NCBI RefSeq assembly: GCF_039872745.1
Contig: NZ_JBDPZD010000002.1
Coordinates: 620,001-684,000 of the forward strand
DNA length: 64,000 nucleotides
Reading direction: 5' to 3'
Origin: Pelomonas paludis
GTDB taxonomy: Bacteria; Pseudomonadota; Gammaproteobacteria; Burkholderiales; Burkholderiaceae_C
Positions 8,511 through 15,872 of the stretch are shown here, in pieces. Both the position numbers and the translations under genes were made by a program. The notes below the pieces were generated by a model. That model had not been told where the DNA came from. It searched no databases and was given only the letters and a program-made list of their open reading frames with translations. Within the stretch, counting starts at the first letter, position 1. Each line of letters opens with the position of its first letter.

Positions 8511-9158
8511 TCAAAACAGTCCCTCGCCACGCACCTTGGCGACGAGGTCGCGCCACAGCGAGAGCCGGGCCAGCGGGTCGCCTTGCGACTGCGCCCCCAC
8601 ACCCTGCCACAGGCCATCGGTATTGAAACTGAACACCGGCGTCAGGTCCGGCCGGCGTGAGGCCGGCAGCACCTCGGGGCGCAGGTTGTCCAGGATCTCG
8701 GGTTCGGCATTGGGCTCGGCGTAGTAGGCCAGCACCATGTGTGCCTGTGACTGCCCAGCCAGCCGCGCTCGCACATAGACCATGCGCAGCCGGCTCACCG
8801 GCACGCCACTGGCGGCCAGCGCAAAGTACTTGGCAATGGCGTAGTCCTCGCAATCGCCGGCACGGCGCTCCAGCGACTCCAGCGGCGAGGCCCAGTAGTC
8901 GGGCACGCCCCAGGTTTCGGCGTCGTCATGGAAGGCGATGCGCTGGTTGAAGAACTGGTTCACCGCCACCAGGCGCGCCGGTTCATCCAGGCGCGCGACG
9001 CGCTCGATCAGGGCCACCAGGTCCCGCGCCTGCTCCAGCACCTTGCTGCTGCGCGAGGCCGCCACGTCCAGCACCCGCGTGGCGTCATAGGCCGCCCAGG
9101 CCATAACAGGCAGCATGCACAGCACGGCGATACGAGCGATCAGGGCGCGCAGCTTCAT
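8511..9158 (-). CDS. lapG: LapG-like periplasmic cysteine protease
   Basis: Transglutaminase-like cysteine peptidase that cuts the N-terminus of large biofilm adhesins. The 215-aa protein begins with a signal peptide (MKLRALIARIAVLCMLPVMA, cleavage after AWA). The catalytic triad is visible: Cys103 in RAGDCEDYA, His in SQAHMVLAYY and Asp in ILDNL. A longer frame to 9290 exists, but ATG 9158 places the signal peptide at the N-terminus. It is the first gene of the lapG-lapD operon and divergent from the HDOD gene, with a 73-base shared upstream region. LapG needs calcium in characterised members. Confidence 0.92.
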   Translation of the reverse strand: MKLRALIARIAVLCMLPVMAWAAYDATRVLDVAASRSSKVLEQARDLVALIERVARLDEPARLVAVNQFFNQRIAFHDDAETWGVPDYWASPLESLERRAGDCEDYAIAKYFALAASGVPVSRLRMVYVRARLAGQSQAHMVLAYYAEPNAEPEILDNLRPEVLPASRRPDLTPVFSFNTDGLWQGVGAQSQGDPLARLSLWRDLVAKVRGEGLF

Positions 9159-9231
9159 GGGCGTGAAGGATCGTACACATCGAGCCCTTTTAGACAGCGC
9201 GCAAACTTGGCACTGCCCTAAGATTTTTCTC

Positions 9232-10107
9232 ATGTCGTCCCCCCGCCAAACCGAGGCCATCCGCAGCGAGCTGGACACCAGCCGCGCCAAGGGTGATCTC
9301 CGCCAGGTCCAGATCCCGCCCTGCCCCGAATTGCTGGCCCAGCTGCAGCAGGCGATGGGTCAGGCCGAGCCTGACCTGAACCTCGTCTCGCACATTGCCA
9401 GCCAGGACGTGGCCATGTCGGCCGCCCTCATCCGCATGGCGAATGGGCCGCTCTACAAGCCGGTGGGCCCGCCCTGCTCCACCGTGGGCCAGGCCATGAC
9501 GCGCTTAGGGCTGCGCGAGACGGCGCAACTGCTGTCCCGCTTCCTGGTGCAGAACGCCATCCCGGTCAACAACCGCCAGCTCGCGCGCTTCTGGGAGCGC
9601 TCAGCCAAGCGCGCGGCCGCGATGGACTTCATCGCCCAGCAACTGCCCGGCATGTCGCGCGACCTGGCGCATGGCTTCGGGCTCTTCCTGCATGTGGGCA
9701 TGCCGGTGCTGCTGCAGAGCATGAAGGGCTATGCCAGCACCATGGTCGAGGCCAATGCGCGCATCGACCGCCCCTTCATCGCCACCGAGAACGCCAACCA
9801 CCGCACCGACCACGCCGTGGTGGGCGCCCTCGTCGTACGGGTCTGGAACCTGCCGCCGCTCTTGATGGCCGCCGTGCGCCTGCACCACGACTTCAGCGCC
9901 CTCGGCGCCAAGGATGTGGACCCCGACGTGCACGCCCTCATCGCCGCCGGCCTGATTGCCGAGTGGCTGATGCGCCGCCACGAAGGGCTGTCAGAGGACG
10001 CCGACTGGGCCGCCAACCACGCCGCTGCCATGGCCTGGCTGCACGTGCAGTGGACCGATCTGGAGCAGTGGGAAGAGGCCCTGGTGCCGATCTTTGACGC
10101 GACCTGA
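9232..10107 (+). CDS. HDOD-domain signalling protein
   Basis: 291-aa cytoplasmic protein made almost entirely of one HDOD domain, a metal-independent relative of HD phosphohydrolases found in signalling and motility proteins. Visible: PPCPELLAQLQQAM near 30-45, the helical LVSHIASQDVAMSAALIRMANG, and RTDHAVVGALVVRVWNLP with a following RLHHDFS. No GGDEF, EAL or receiver domain is attached. ATG 9232 follows an AGATTTTTCTC leader without a strong Shine-Dalgarno. Being divergent from lapG-lapD, it could belong to the same surface-attachment circuit, but this is only positional. Confidence 0.82.
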   Translation: MSSPRQTEAIRSELDTSRAKGDLRQVQIPPCPELLAQLQQAMGQAEPDLNLVSHIASQDVAMSAALIRMANGPLYKPVGPPCSTVGQAMTRLGLRETAQLLSRFLVQNAIPVNNRQLARFWERSAKRAAAMDFIAQQLPGMSRDLAHGFGLFLHVGMPVLLQSMKGYASTMVEANARIDRPFIATENANHRTDHAVVGALVVRVWNLPPLLMAAVRLHHDFSALGAKDVDPDVHALIAAGLIAEWLMRRHEGLSEDADWAANHAAAMAWLHVQWTDLEQWEEALVPIFDAT

Positions 10108-10127
10108 GGCCGGCCCGTCGGCCGCGG

Positions 10128-10340
10128 TTAGCGGAACAGCGACCAGGCCGCCACCAGCACGTGGCCCCAGATCAGGATGTTCACGCTGAACAGGGTGAAG
10201 ACGCGGGAGAGGTTCCAGAGCTTGCGCGCACGTTCCAGGGCCCGGTCATCGCCGGTGAACAGGAACAAGGCCAGGTAGAACGCAGACGGGATGAACGTTC
10301 CGAGAATCAGGAGCGCCATCAACCAGTAGAAAACCTTCAT
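10128..10340 (-). CDS. Small two-helix membrane protein
   Basis: 70-aa hypothetical protein with two predicted transmembrane helices: FYWLMALLILGTFIPSAFYL at the N-terminus and VFTLFSVNILIWGHVLVAAW at the C-terminus, joined by a charged loop (TGDDRALERARKLW). I chose ATG 10340 because the hydrophobic segment starts there; the frame to 10409 adds a non-membrane stretch overlapping the divergent promoter region. It is convergent with the HDOD gene (20-base gap). No family is recognised. Confidence 0.7.
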   Translation of the reverse strand: MKVFYWLMALLILGTFIPSAFYLALFLFTGDDRALERARKLWNLSRVFTLFSVNILIWGHVLVAAWSLFR

Positions 10341-10414
10341 GCGGGCATTGTCGCCATGCGCCGAGGCCCACAGCCCCGGGAATACCGCCGGCTGCTGGGG
10401 AAAATGCACCCCAC

Positions 10415-10993
10415 ATGTTTGGTGACACCCCCGCCGAGAAACGTCGCCGCCGGCGCGAGCTGGGCGTCTTTCTGTGCTTCTGCCTGATCGCCCTGCTGTG
10501 GCTGCTGCGCCCGCGTGGCGAACTCGTCGAGGCCGAACGCATCACCTGGCGGCTGGAGATCGAGGTCGAGCGGTTGCAGCAGGAGACCTCGTCCGACTGG
10601 TGCCGCGACCTGCCGGCCAGCGTGCCCATCACCGGCCGGCGCCTGGCTGAACACCCCGACGGCGGCCAGTTGGAGCGCTGCCAGTACAGCAGCACCGCCT
10701 GGCGCACGCTCTGGCTGGCCCACGACGAGGGGGACCGCAGCAGCCCGCCGCGCTGGCCCGCACCCACGCTGCGCGCCCTGCCCCCCGACACCCCCGGCGC
10801 CGAACGCCTGGGCCACCGGGAGGCCTTCTATGAGGTCGTCTTCCGCAACAGCGACGACCAGCGCTGGACCTGCCGGCTGGACGAAGCGAGCTGGCAGCGT
10901 GTGCCCCTGGGCGGCTGGCACCGCCTGCCGGTAGACCGCTGGAGCGTGGCCCACTGCGGCGGACTGCGCCAAGGGTGGTTCGGGCGCGGCTGA
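10415..10993 (+). CDS. Hypothetical single-pass membrane protein
   Basis: 192-aa protein with a basic N-terminus (AEKRRRRREL), one transmembrane helix at about 17-32 (VFLCFCLIALLWLL) and a large extracytoplasmic part with a short heptad-like segment (EAERITWRLEIEVERLQQE) and four cysteines (near CRDLP, ERCQYS, WTCRLD, AHCGG) that could form two disulfides. No family is recognised. It is divergent from the small membrane gene (74-base gap) and followed 79 bases later by the PAS histidine kinase, so the two may share a transcript. Confidence 0.7.
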   Translation: MFGDTPAEKRRRRRELGVFLCFCLIALLWLLRPRGELVEAERITWRLEIEVERLQQETSSDWCRDLPASVPITGRRLAEHPDGGQLERCQYSSTAWRTLWLAHDEGDRSSPPRWPAPTLRALPPDTPGAERLGHREAFYEVVFRNSDDQRWTCRLDEASWQRVPLGGWHRLPVDRWSVAHCGGLRQGWFGRG

Positions 10994-11072
10994 AGGCCGT
11001 GCCGAGGAATGCACGCTTGCGGCCCCGCCGGCCGCGCCGCGCGACATGGCCGTCGGGAGAATCACGTCTGGC

Positions 11073-12617
11073 ATGCCAGTCACCACCCAGCCCAGCCCCG
11101 AGCGGCCGGACGCCAGCCCTCTGCTCGCCCGCGTCGGCCGCATGGCGCGCGTGGGTGGCTGGACCTGGGAGCTCGCCACCGGCGAGATCATCTGGAGCGA
11201 CGAGACCTGCCGGCTGCATGACCTGCCGCCCGGCCACCGCCCCAGCCAGCGCGAAGCCCTGGGCTACTTCGCCCCCGAGGCCCGCCTCGCCATCCAGACC
11301 GCGCTCGATCAGGCCATTGCCAGCGGCGACGCCTGGGACCTGGAGCTGCCCCTCATCACCGCCACCGGGCGCCGCATCTGGGTGCGCTGCCAGGGCGAGG
11401 CCGACCGAGAGCCCACCGCTGCGGGCGGGCAGACCGTGCGCCTGGTCGGCAGCTTTCAGGACGTCACACCCCAGCGCCGCCTGTGGGCCGAGCTGGAGGG
11501 CCACCGCCAGCGCCTGCGCGCGCTCTACGAGTCCACGCCCGCCCTGCTCCACTCCATCGACACCCATGGCCACCTGCTGGCGGTCAGTGACCTCTGGCTG
11601 CGCCACTTCGGCTACATGCGGGACGAGGTCATCGGCCGCCCGCTGGCCGCCTTCATGCCGGCCGACAGCGCCGCTGCGCTGATCGTGCGCCAGCTGCCGC
11701 TGCTGTGGCAGGACGGCGGCTGCGTCGAGCAAGCCCTGCAGCTGCGCTGTGCCGATGGTCGGCTGCGCGACGTGCTGATGTCGGCCACCACCGAGTACGA
11801 CGCCCAGCACCAGCCGCTGCGCGCCTTGGCGTCGCTGGTGGACGTGACCGACGACCTGCGCCGCCAGGGCGAACTGACACGCGAACGCAGCCTGCGCGCC
11901 GAGATCGAACACCATGCCGAGGAGCTGCGCCGCCTTCTGAACGAGCGCTCCGAGATGCTCGATGTGCTGGCCCACGAAGTGCGATTGCCGCTCAACAGCG
12001 CCAGCGCCGCGCTGCAAAGCGCCAGCACCGCCCTCGAAGGCCAGGCCGCCCCCGTGCTGCGCGAACGCCTGGCCCGGGCCGAGGCCGTCATCAGCCAGGT
12101 GCTGGGCGGCGTGGACAACACCTTGGCAGCGGCCACCTCGCTGGCCGGCGCGGCGTCCGTCGCCACGCAGGACACCGACATCGACACCCTGATCGCCGTC
12201 TGCCTGGCCGACCTGCCGCGCGAGGCGCGTGAGCGCATCCGCATCGAACGCCAGAGCAGCACACGCACGGCCTGGATGGACATGAGCCTGATGCGCCTGG
12301 CCTTGCGCAACCTGCTGGGCAATGCGCTCAAGTACTCAGCTACCAGCACCCCCGTGTGGCTGCGCGTGCTGGACGTGGAGGAGCCGCCGGCCATCGTGTT
12401 CGAGGTCGAAGACCAGGGGCCGGGCATTGCCGAAGGGGTACGTGCCAGGCTCTTCCAGCGCGGTGCACGCGCCGGCCAGGCGCGCGAGGGCACCCACGGC
12501 CTGGGTCTCTACATCGTGCGGCGCGTGCTGGAGCTGCACCAGGGCCGCGCCGAGCTGGCGCGCAGCGATGCCTCGGGCTCGGTGCTGCGGCTGGTGGTGC
12601 CGCAGGGCGCCGATTGA
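11073..12617 (+). CDS. PAS-PAS sensor histidine kinase
   Basis: 514-aa soluble histidine kinase. Two PAS-like domains (about 15-130, GGWTWELATGEIIWSDE; about 150-275, YESTPALLHSIDTHGHLLAV) are followed by a dimerisation helix with phospho-accepting His301 in LAHEVRLPLNS, then an HATPase domain with N-box ALRNLLGNALKYS, G1 VEDQGPGIAEG and G2 THGLGLYIVRR. There is no transmembrane segment, so it should sense an intracellular signal. Start is ATG 11073 (GGGAG 12 bases upstream); ATG 11046 would add nine residues but has no ribosome site. It is convergent with two response-regulator genes that are its likely partners. Confidence 0.88.
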   Translation: MPVTTQPSPERPDASPLLARVGRMARVGGWTWELATGEIIWSDETCRLHDLPPGHRPSQREALGYFAPEARLAIQTALDQAIASGDAWDLELPLITATGRRIWVRCQGEADREPTAAGGQTVRLVGSFQDVTPQRRLWAELEGHRQRLRALYESTPALLHSIDTHGHLLAVSDLWLRHFGYMRDEVIGRPLAAFMPADSAAALIVRQLPLLWQDGGCVEQALQLRCADGRLRDVLMSATTEYDAQHQPLRALASLVDVTDDLRRQGELTRERSLRAEIEHHAEELRRLLNERSEMLDVLAHEVRLPLNSASAALQSASTALEGQAAPVLRERLARAEAVISQVLGGVDNTLAAATSLAGAASVATQDTDIDTLIAVCLADLPREARERIRIERQSSTRTAWMDMSLMRLALRNLLGNALKYSATSTPVWLRVLDVEEPPAIVFEVEDQGPGIAEGVRARLFQRGARAGQAREGTHGLGLYIVRRVLELHQGRAELARSDASGSVLRLVVPQGAD

Positions 12618-12633
12618 CAGGGCGAGCAGCCTC

Positions 12634-13824
12634 TCAGGCCGGCACGCTCACCGCGCTGCGGAAGGCCTCGATGTGGGCCAGCAAGGTCTCTTCCGGGTAG
12701 GGCTTGCCCAGCAGCACGGTCACGCCCGCAGCGGTGGCGGCCTCACGCCGGTCGTCGGCCGAGGTGATCATGATCACCGGCAGGTGCGAGAGCAGCGGCG
12801 TGGCGCGGATGTGGCGTGTGAACTGGAAGCCATCCAGGCCCGGCATCTCGACGTCCGTGATCACCACGTGCGGCAGCGCCTCGGTCTCGAACAGCGCCAG
12901 CGCCTGCTCGGCGCTCTCGGCCAGCAGCACCTGGTAGCCCTGGGGCGTCAAGGTGCGCTGGGTCTTGACGCGCACAATCTTGGAGTCGTCCACCACCATC
13001 ACCCGTGTCTCGGCGGCACTCAGTGGCCGGGTGGGTGGCGCCACGGCAGCAGCTTCAGCAGCAGCGGCCGCTTGGGCAGCAGCCTGCTCTGCGGCCAGGC
13101 GTTCAGCGGCGGCACGTTCTGCAGCGGCACGTTCGCCAGCTGCAAGCTCGCCAGCTGCAAGCTCGGCAGCCGCGCGTTCGGCGGCTTCAGCTTCGGCGGC
13201 GGCGCGCGCCGCTGCTTCGCGTTCCTCGGCCTCGCGCTGGGCGCGGGCAGCGGCTGCAGCAGCTTCAGCGGCGGCTTGCTCGGCGGCCTGGCGTTCGGCT
13301 TCCAGGCGTTCAGCTTCCAGGCGCTCAGCCTCGCGGCGGACGGCCTCGGCACGCTCAGCTGCCGCAAGTTCAGCTGCAGCACGTTCAGCTTCTAGACGTT
13401 CAGCTTCGGCACGCTCGGCTTCCGCGCGCTCTGCGGCAACACGTTCGGCTTCCCGTCGCTCTGCCTCGGCACGCTCTGCCGCCGCACGTGCGGCCTCGGC
13501 CTGTTCTGCGGCCAGGCGCTCGGCAGCTTCACGTTCAGCAGCCTGGGCAGCGGCTTCTGCAGCCGCTTGCGCAGCCGCGAGGGCCTCTGCATCGGGTTCG
13601 GGCTCAGCGGCCGGCTCAACAACAGCTTCCGCAACCGGTTCCGCAGCTTGCTTCTCCGCCGCAGCGCGCTTGGCCTCGGCGGCGATGCGGGCGGCCTCGA
13701 TCAGGGCCAGGGCCTCGCGCTGCTCGCGCTCCTGCGCGCGCTCGCGGCTTTGCTTGCGGCGCAGCAGGAAGACGACAAGCGCCGCCAGTGCGACCGCGAG
13801 GAAGAAGAGCGACAACAACTTCAT
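12634..13824 (-). CDS. Membrane-anchored receiver protein with long Ala/Glu/Arg stalk
   Basis: 396 aa. An N-terminal transmembrane helix (LLSLFFLAVALAALVVFLL, about 3-21) is followed by about 240 residues composed almost only of Ala, Glu and Arg with repeating AERAEAER-type units (about 25-265), expected to be one long helix or coiled coil. The C-terminus (about 275-396) is a complete receiver domain: VVDDS acidic pair, phospho-acceptor Asp in VVITDVEMPG, MITSAD and the lysine in LLGKPY. There is no output domain. It ends 16 bases from the convergent histidine kinase. The repeat-rich DNA makes spurious open frames on the other strand. The role is unknown; see findings. Confidence 0.85.
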   Translation of the reverse strand: MKLLSLFFLAVALAALVVFLLRRKQSRERAQEREQREALALIEAARIAAEAKRAAAEKQAAEPVAEAVVEPAAEPEPDAEALAAAQAAAEAAAQAAEREAAERLAAEQAEAARAAAERAEAERREAERVAAERAEAERAEAERLEAERAAAELAAAERAEAVRREAERLEAERLEAERQAAEQAAAEAAAAAARAQREAEEREAAARAAAEAEAAERAAAELAAGELAAGERAAAERAAAERLAAEQAAAQAAAAAEAAAVAPPTRPLSAAETRVMVVDDSKIVRVKTQRTLTPQGYQVLLAESAEQALALFETEALPHVVITDVEMPGLDGFQFTRHIRATPLLSHLPVIMITSADDRREAATAAGVTVLLGKPYPEETLLAHIEAFRSAVSVPA

Positions 13825-13891
13825 GAGGACAAGCGAAAGTGGGATGGCGAAAGCATAGGCCCCGGCGCGTTACGGCGTGGCGTCAGAGCGC

Positions 13892-14581
13892 TCAGACCCG
13901 CTGCAGCGGAGCCTTGAAGACATAGCCCACGCGCGACTTGCTTTGCAGGGGCACGAGCATGGGGGTGGCGCGCTCGATGCGGCGGCGCAGGCGGTAGATG
14001 GTGGCGGAGAGGCCATCGTCGGCCTCGGAGGCGCCGGCTGCGCGCCCCAGGCAGGCCAGCAAGGCCTCGCGGGTCACGGGCTCGCCGGCGGCCTTGACGA
14101 AGCACTCGATCAGCAGTTGGTCGGCATCGCTGAGCTGGATGCGGATGCCGTCCGGCGCGATCAGCTCGCCGGCAGCGGCGTCGAACTTCCAGAGGCTGTC
14201 GGCCGAGCCGGGCCGCACCACGCGGCGCTGCACGGCGCCGATGGCCAAGGCCACCTGCTCGAACTGCACAGGCTTGACGAGGTACATGTCGGCACCGGCC
14301 GTGATGACCTCACCAAACACCTCGGGGCCGAGCCGGCCTGAGACGACCACGATGCCGGCCTCGGTGCGGCGGCGCAGGATCTTGATCAGCTCGGTGCCCT
14401 GAACGCCGGGCAGCATCAGGTCGATCAGGTAGAACTCGAAGTCAAAAGCCTCGGGGTCGGCCAGCAGCGCATTGCTGTCGTCGAAGCGGCGCACCGCGAT
14501 GCCTCGCTCGCGCAGGTCCTGCGTGAGGTATTCCGCGTAGTCGAGGTCGTCATCGACCAAAGCCAGCGTTTTGGGTTGCAT
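13892..14581 (-). CDS. OmpR/PhoB-type response regulator
   Basis: 229-aa transcription factor: an N-terminal receiver (ALVDDDLDYAEYL; phospho-acceptor Asp in FYLIDLMLPG; lysine in YLVKPVQF) and a C-terminal winged helix (about 130-229: ISATIYRLRRRIER-like recognition helix, seen as LSATIYRLRRRIER, and SRVGYVFKAPL). ATG 14581 gives MQPKTLALVDDD; the frame upstream to 15019 runs over the divergent gene and is not protein-like. It lies 67 bases upstream of the stalked receiver gene on the same strand and near the PAS kinase, so the three may form one two-component circuit. Confidence 0.88.
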   Translation of the reverse strand: MQPKTLALVDDDLDYAEYLTQDLRERGIAVRRFDDSNALLADPEAFDFEFYLIDLMLPGVQGTELIKILRRRTEAGIVVVSGRLGPEVFGEVITAGADMYLVKPVQFEQVALAIGAVQRRVVRPGSADSLWKFDAAAGELIAPDGIRIQLSDADQLLIECFVKAAGEPVTREALLACLGRAAGASEADDGLSATIYRLRRRIERATPMLVPLQSKSRVGYVFKAPLQRV

Positions 14582-14732
14582 GCTTGCGAGTGTCGGCTGA
14601 CAGCTGCGGCGCCAGAGCGCACAGCCGCTCGCCGAACGCGCGGAGTGTGCCGAATTGCCGCCCTGCGCTTTCCCCGAAAACCCATGTCTCGCCCCCGGCC
14701 GAGATGGAGACTGAAGCTGACGGAGCGACGCC

Positions 14733-15092
14733 ATGACGCCTACTCCCGCCCTTCCCAGCCCAACTGAACTGGCCCTGGACTGGCTGCTGCCGGGCGCGCG
14801 CAATGCGCCGGCTGATTCCATGCACCGCATCCAGACGCTGTGCACGGCCTTCCCCGACCTCTTCACGGCCCTGATCTCGGTGCTGGCCACCCACCAGGGT
14901 GTACCACGCGATCTGCTGGCCGTGGCCATCAAGCAGTGCCGGCCTGACCTGGAAAGTTTCTCGCGCGAGGACGTGAGCCAGCTCTTGATCGCCGCCTGGA
15001 ACGGCGGCAAATCCGGCATGGAAGCCGTGCACCGCTCGCGCTCGTCTCAAGGCAAGCGCAGCAGCGCCAGCCTCTCCTGGGTCAAGGAGTAG
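14733..15092 (+). CDS. Hypothetical protein
   Basis: 119-aa soluble protein without a recognised domain. It starts with a Pro-rich stretch (MTPTPALPSPTELALDWLLPG) and continues as predicted helices (HRIQTLCTAFPDLFTALISVLATH); the tail is basic and Ser-rich (RSSQGKRSSASLSWVKE). ATG 14733 has GGAG 7 bases upstream, a good ribosome site. It is divergent from the OmpR-type regulator (151-base gap) and may be under its control. Its 3' end overlaps the convergent DUF1415 gene by 11 bases. Confidence 0.65.
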   Translation: MTPTPALPSPTELALDWLLPGARNAPADSMHRIQTLCTAFPDLFTALISVLATHQGVPRDLLAVAIKQCRPDLESFSREDVSQLLIAAWNGGKSGMEAVHRSRSSQGKRSSASLSWVKE

Positions 15093-15639
15093 CCTTCAGC
15101 CCCAGTGCCAGCCAGCCGGCCAGGCCAAGCTTCTCCAACGTCTCGATATTGGTCTCGAAGATGCGGTCGGTGTCGGGCATGGCCTCGACCGCGCGTTCGA
15201 TGCTCGACTCGCGCAGCAGGTGCAGGGTCGGGTAGGGCGAGCGGTTGCTGAAGTTGCTGATGTCGCCCGGCTCGGTGCCGTCGAACTGGTAGTCGGGGTG
15301 GAAGCTCGCCACCTGCAGCTCACCGTCCAGCTCCAGCTCGTCCACCAGGCCATCGGCGGCTGCGAGGAAGTCGTTGAAGTCGAGGAAATCCGTCAACACC
15401 TGCGGGTGGATGAGCAAGGTGGTCTCGACCTCGTCGGGGTCGCTGCGCTGCAGCAGCAAAAGCTCGTGGGCCAGCTCCTTGAGCAGGGCTTCGGGCTCGG
15501 TGGCCTCGCTCACCACGTAGCGGATGCCGTTCTTGACGTGCACCGCCTTGGCAAAGGGGCAGAGATTGAGGCCGATGACGGCCTGCACCAGCCAGTGCTG
15601 GGTGTCCTGGAGGACGGTGTCTTGGGTGGGCGTGGACAT
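15082..15639 (-). CDS. DUF1415 family protein
   Basis: 185-aa conserved protein of unknown function. The family signature LNLCPFAKAV is near residue 24, followed by a conserved SFHPDYQFDG and SNRSPYPTLHLLRE, and a C-terminal NIETLEKLGLAGW. ATG 15639 (MSTPTQDTVLQD) is chosen; an in-frame start 8 codons upstream is possible. The conserved Cys in the CPFAK motif suggests a redox or metal role, which is inference only. It overlaps the convergent hypothetical gene by 11 bases. Confidence 0.85.
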   Translation of the reverse strand: MSTPTQDTVLQDTQHWLVQAVIGLNLCPFAKAVHVKNGIRYVVSEATEPEALLKELAHELLLLQRSDPDEVETTLLIHPQVLTDFLDFNDFLAAADGLVDELELDGELQVASFHPDYQFDGTEPGDISNFSNRSPYPTLHLLRESSIERAVEAMPDTDRIFETNIETLEKLGLAGWLALGLKATP

Positions 15640-15714
15640 CTTGCAAACCACCAGCGCAGGCATGGGGCCTGGCCGGGTTCGGCAGTGTAGGTCTCGCGCC
15701 CCTGGGGCAGCGAC

Positions 15715-15871
15715 TCAGCGCTTGATCACGCGCACGCCGGCGCGGGTCTTGCCGCTCTCGACGTAGCCGATGCCACCAGGCGTGTCGGCCACGTGCTTGA
15801 GCACGGCGTCATCGCCTTCCAGCTCGGGCGGAGGCTTGCCGCCGCCGTGGAGACCTGCTGTGCCCAGTAGG
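15715..15871 (-). pseudogene. Remnant of the 3' end of the phosphate-binding-like gene
   Basis: A 157-base partial copy of the last third of the gene at 17582-18016, same strand, with about a dozen substitutions and one single-base deletion near 15847 that breaks the frame. It starts exactly at the copied stop codon (TCA at 15715) and its similarity ends at 15871, directly next to the stop codon of the sugar transporter at 15873. There is no start codon or upstream part. Most substitutions fall at third codon positions, so the source copy was probably functional. It marks the far end of an inserted transporter cassette. Confidence 0.85.
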
Positions 15872-15872
15872 G

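Noticed and set aside
9208..9225. TGGCAC before the HDOD gene, like the -24 part of a sigma-54 promoter
   Set aside because: The -12 part should read TTGC but is TAAG, and it lies only 19 bases from the start codon.
12953..13858. 301-codon plus-strand frame rich in Ala, Ser and Arg
   Set aside because: It mirrors the repetitive Ala/Glu/Arg stalk gene on the minus strand, and its composition is only what the reversed repeats give.
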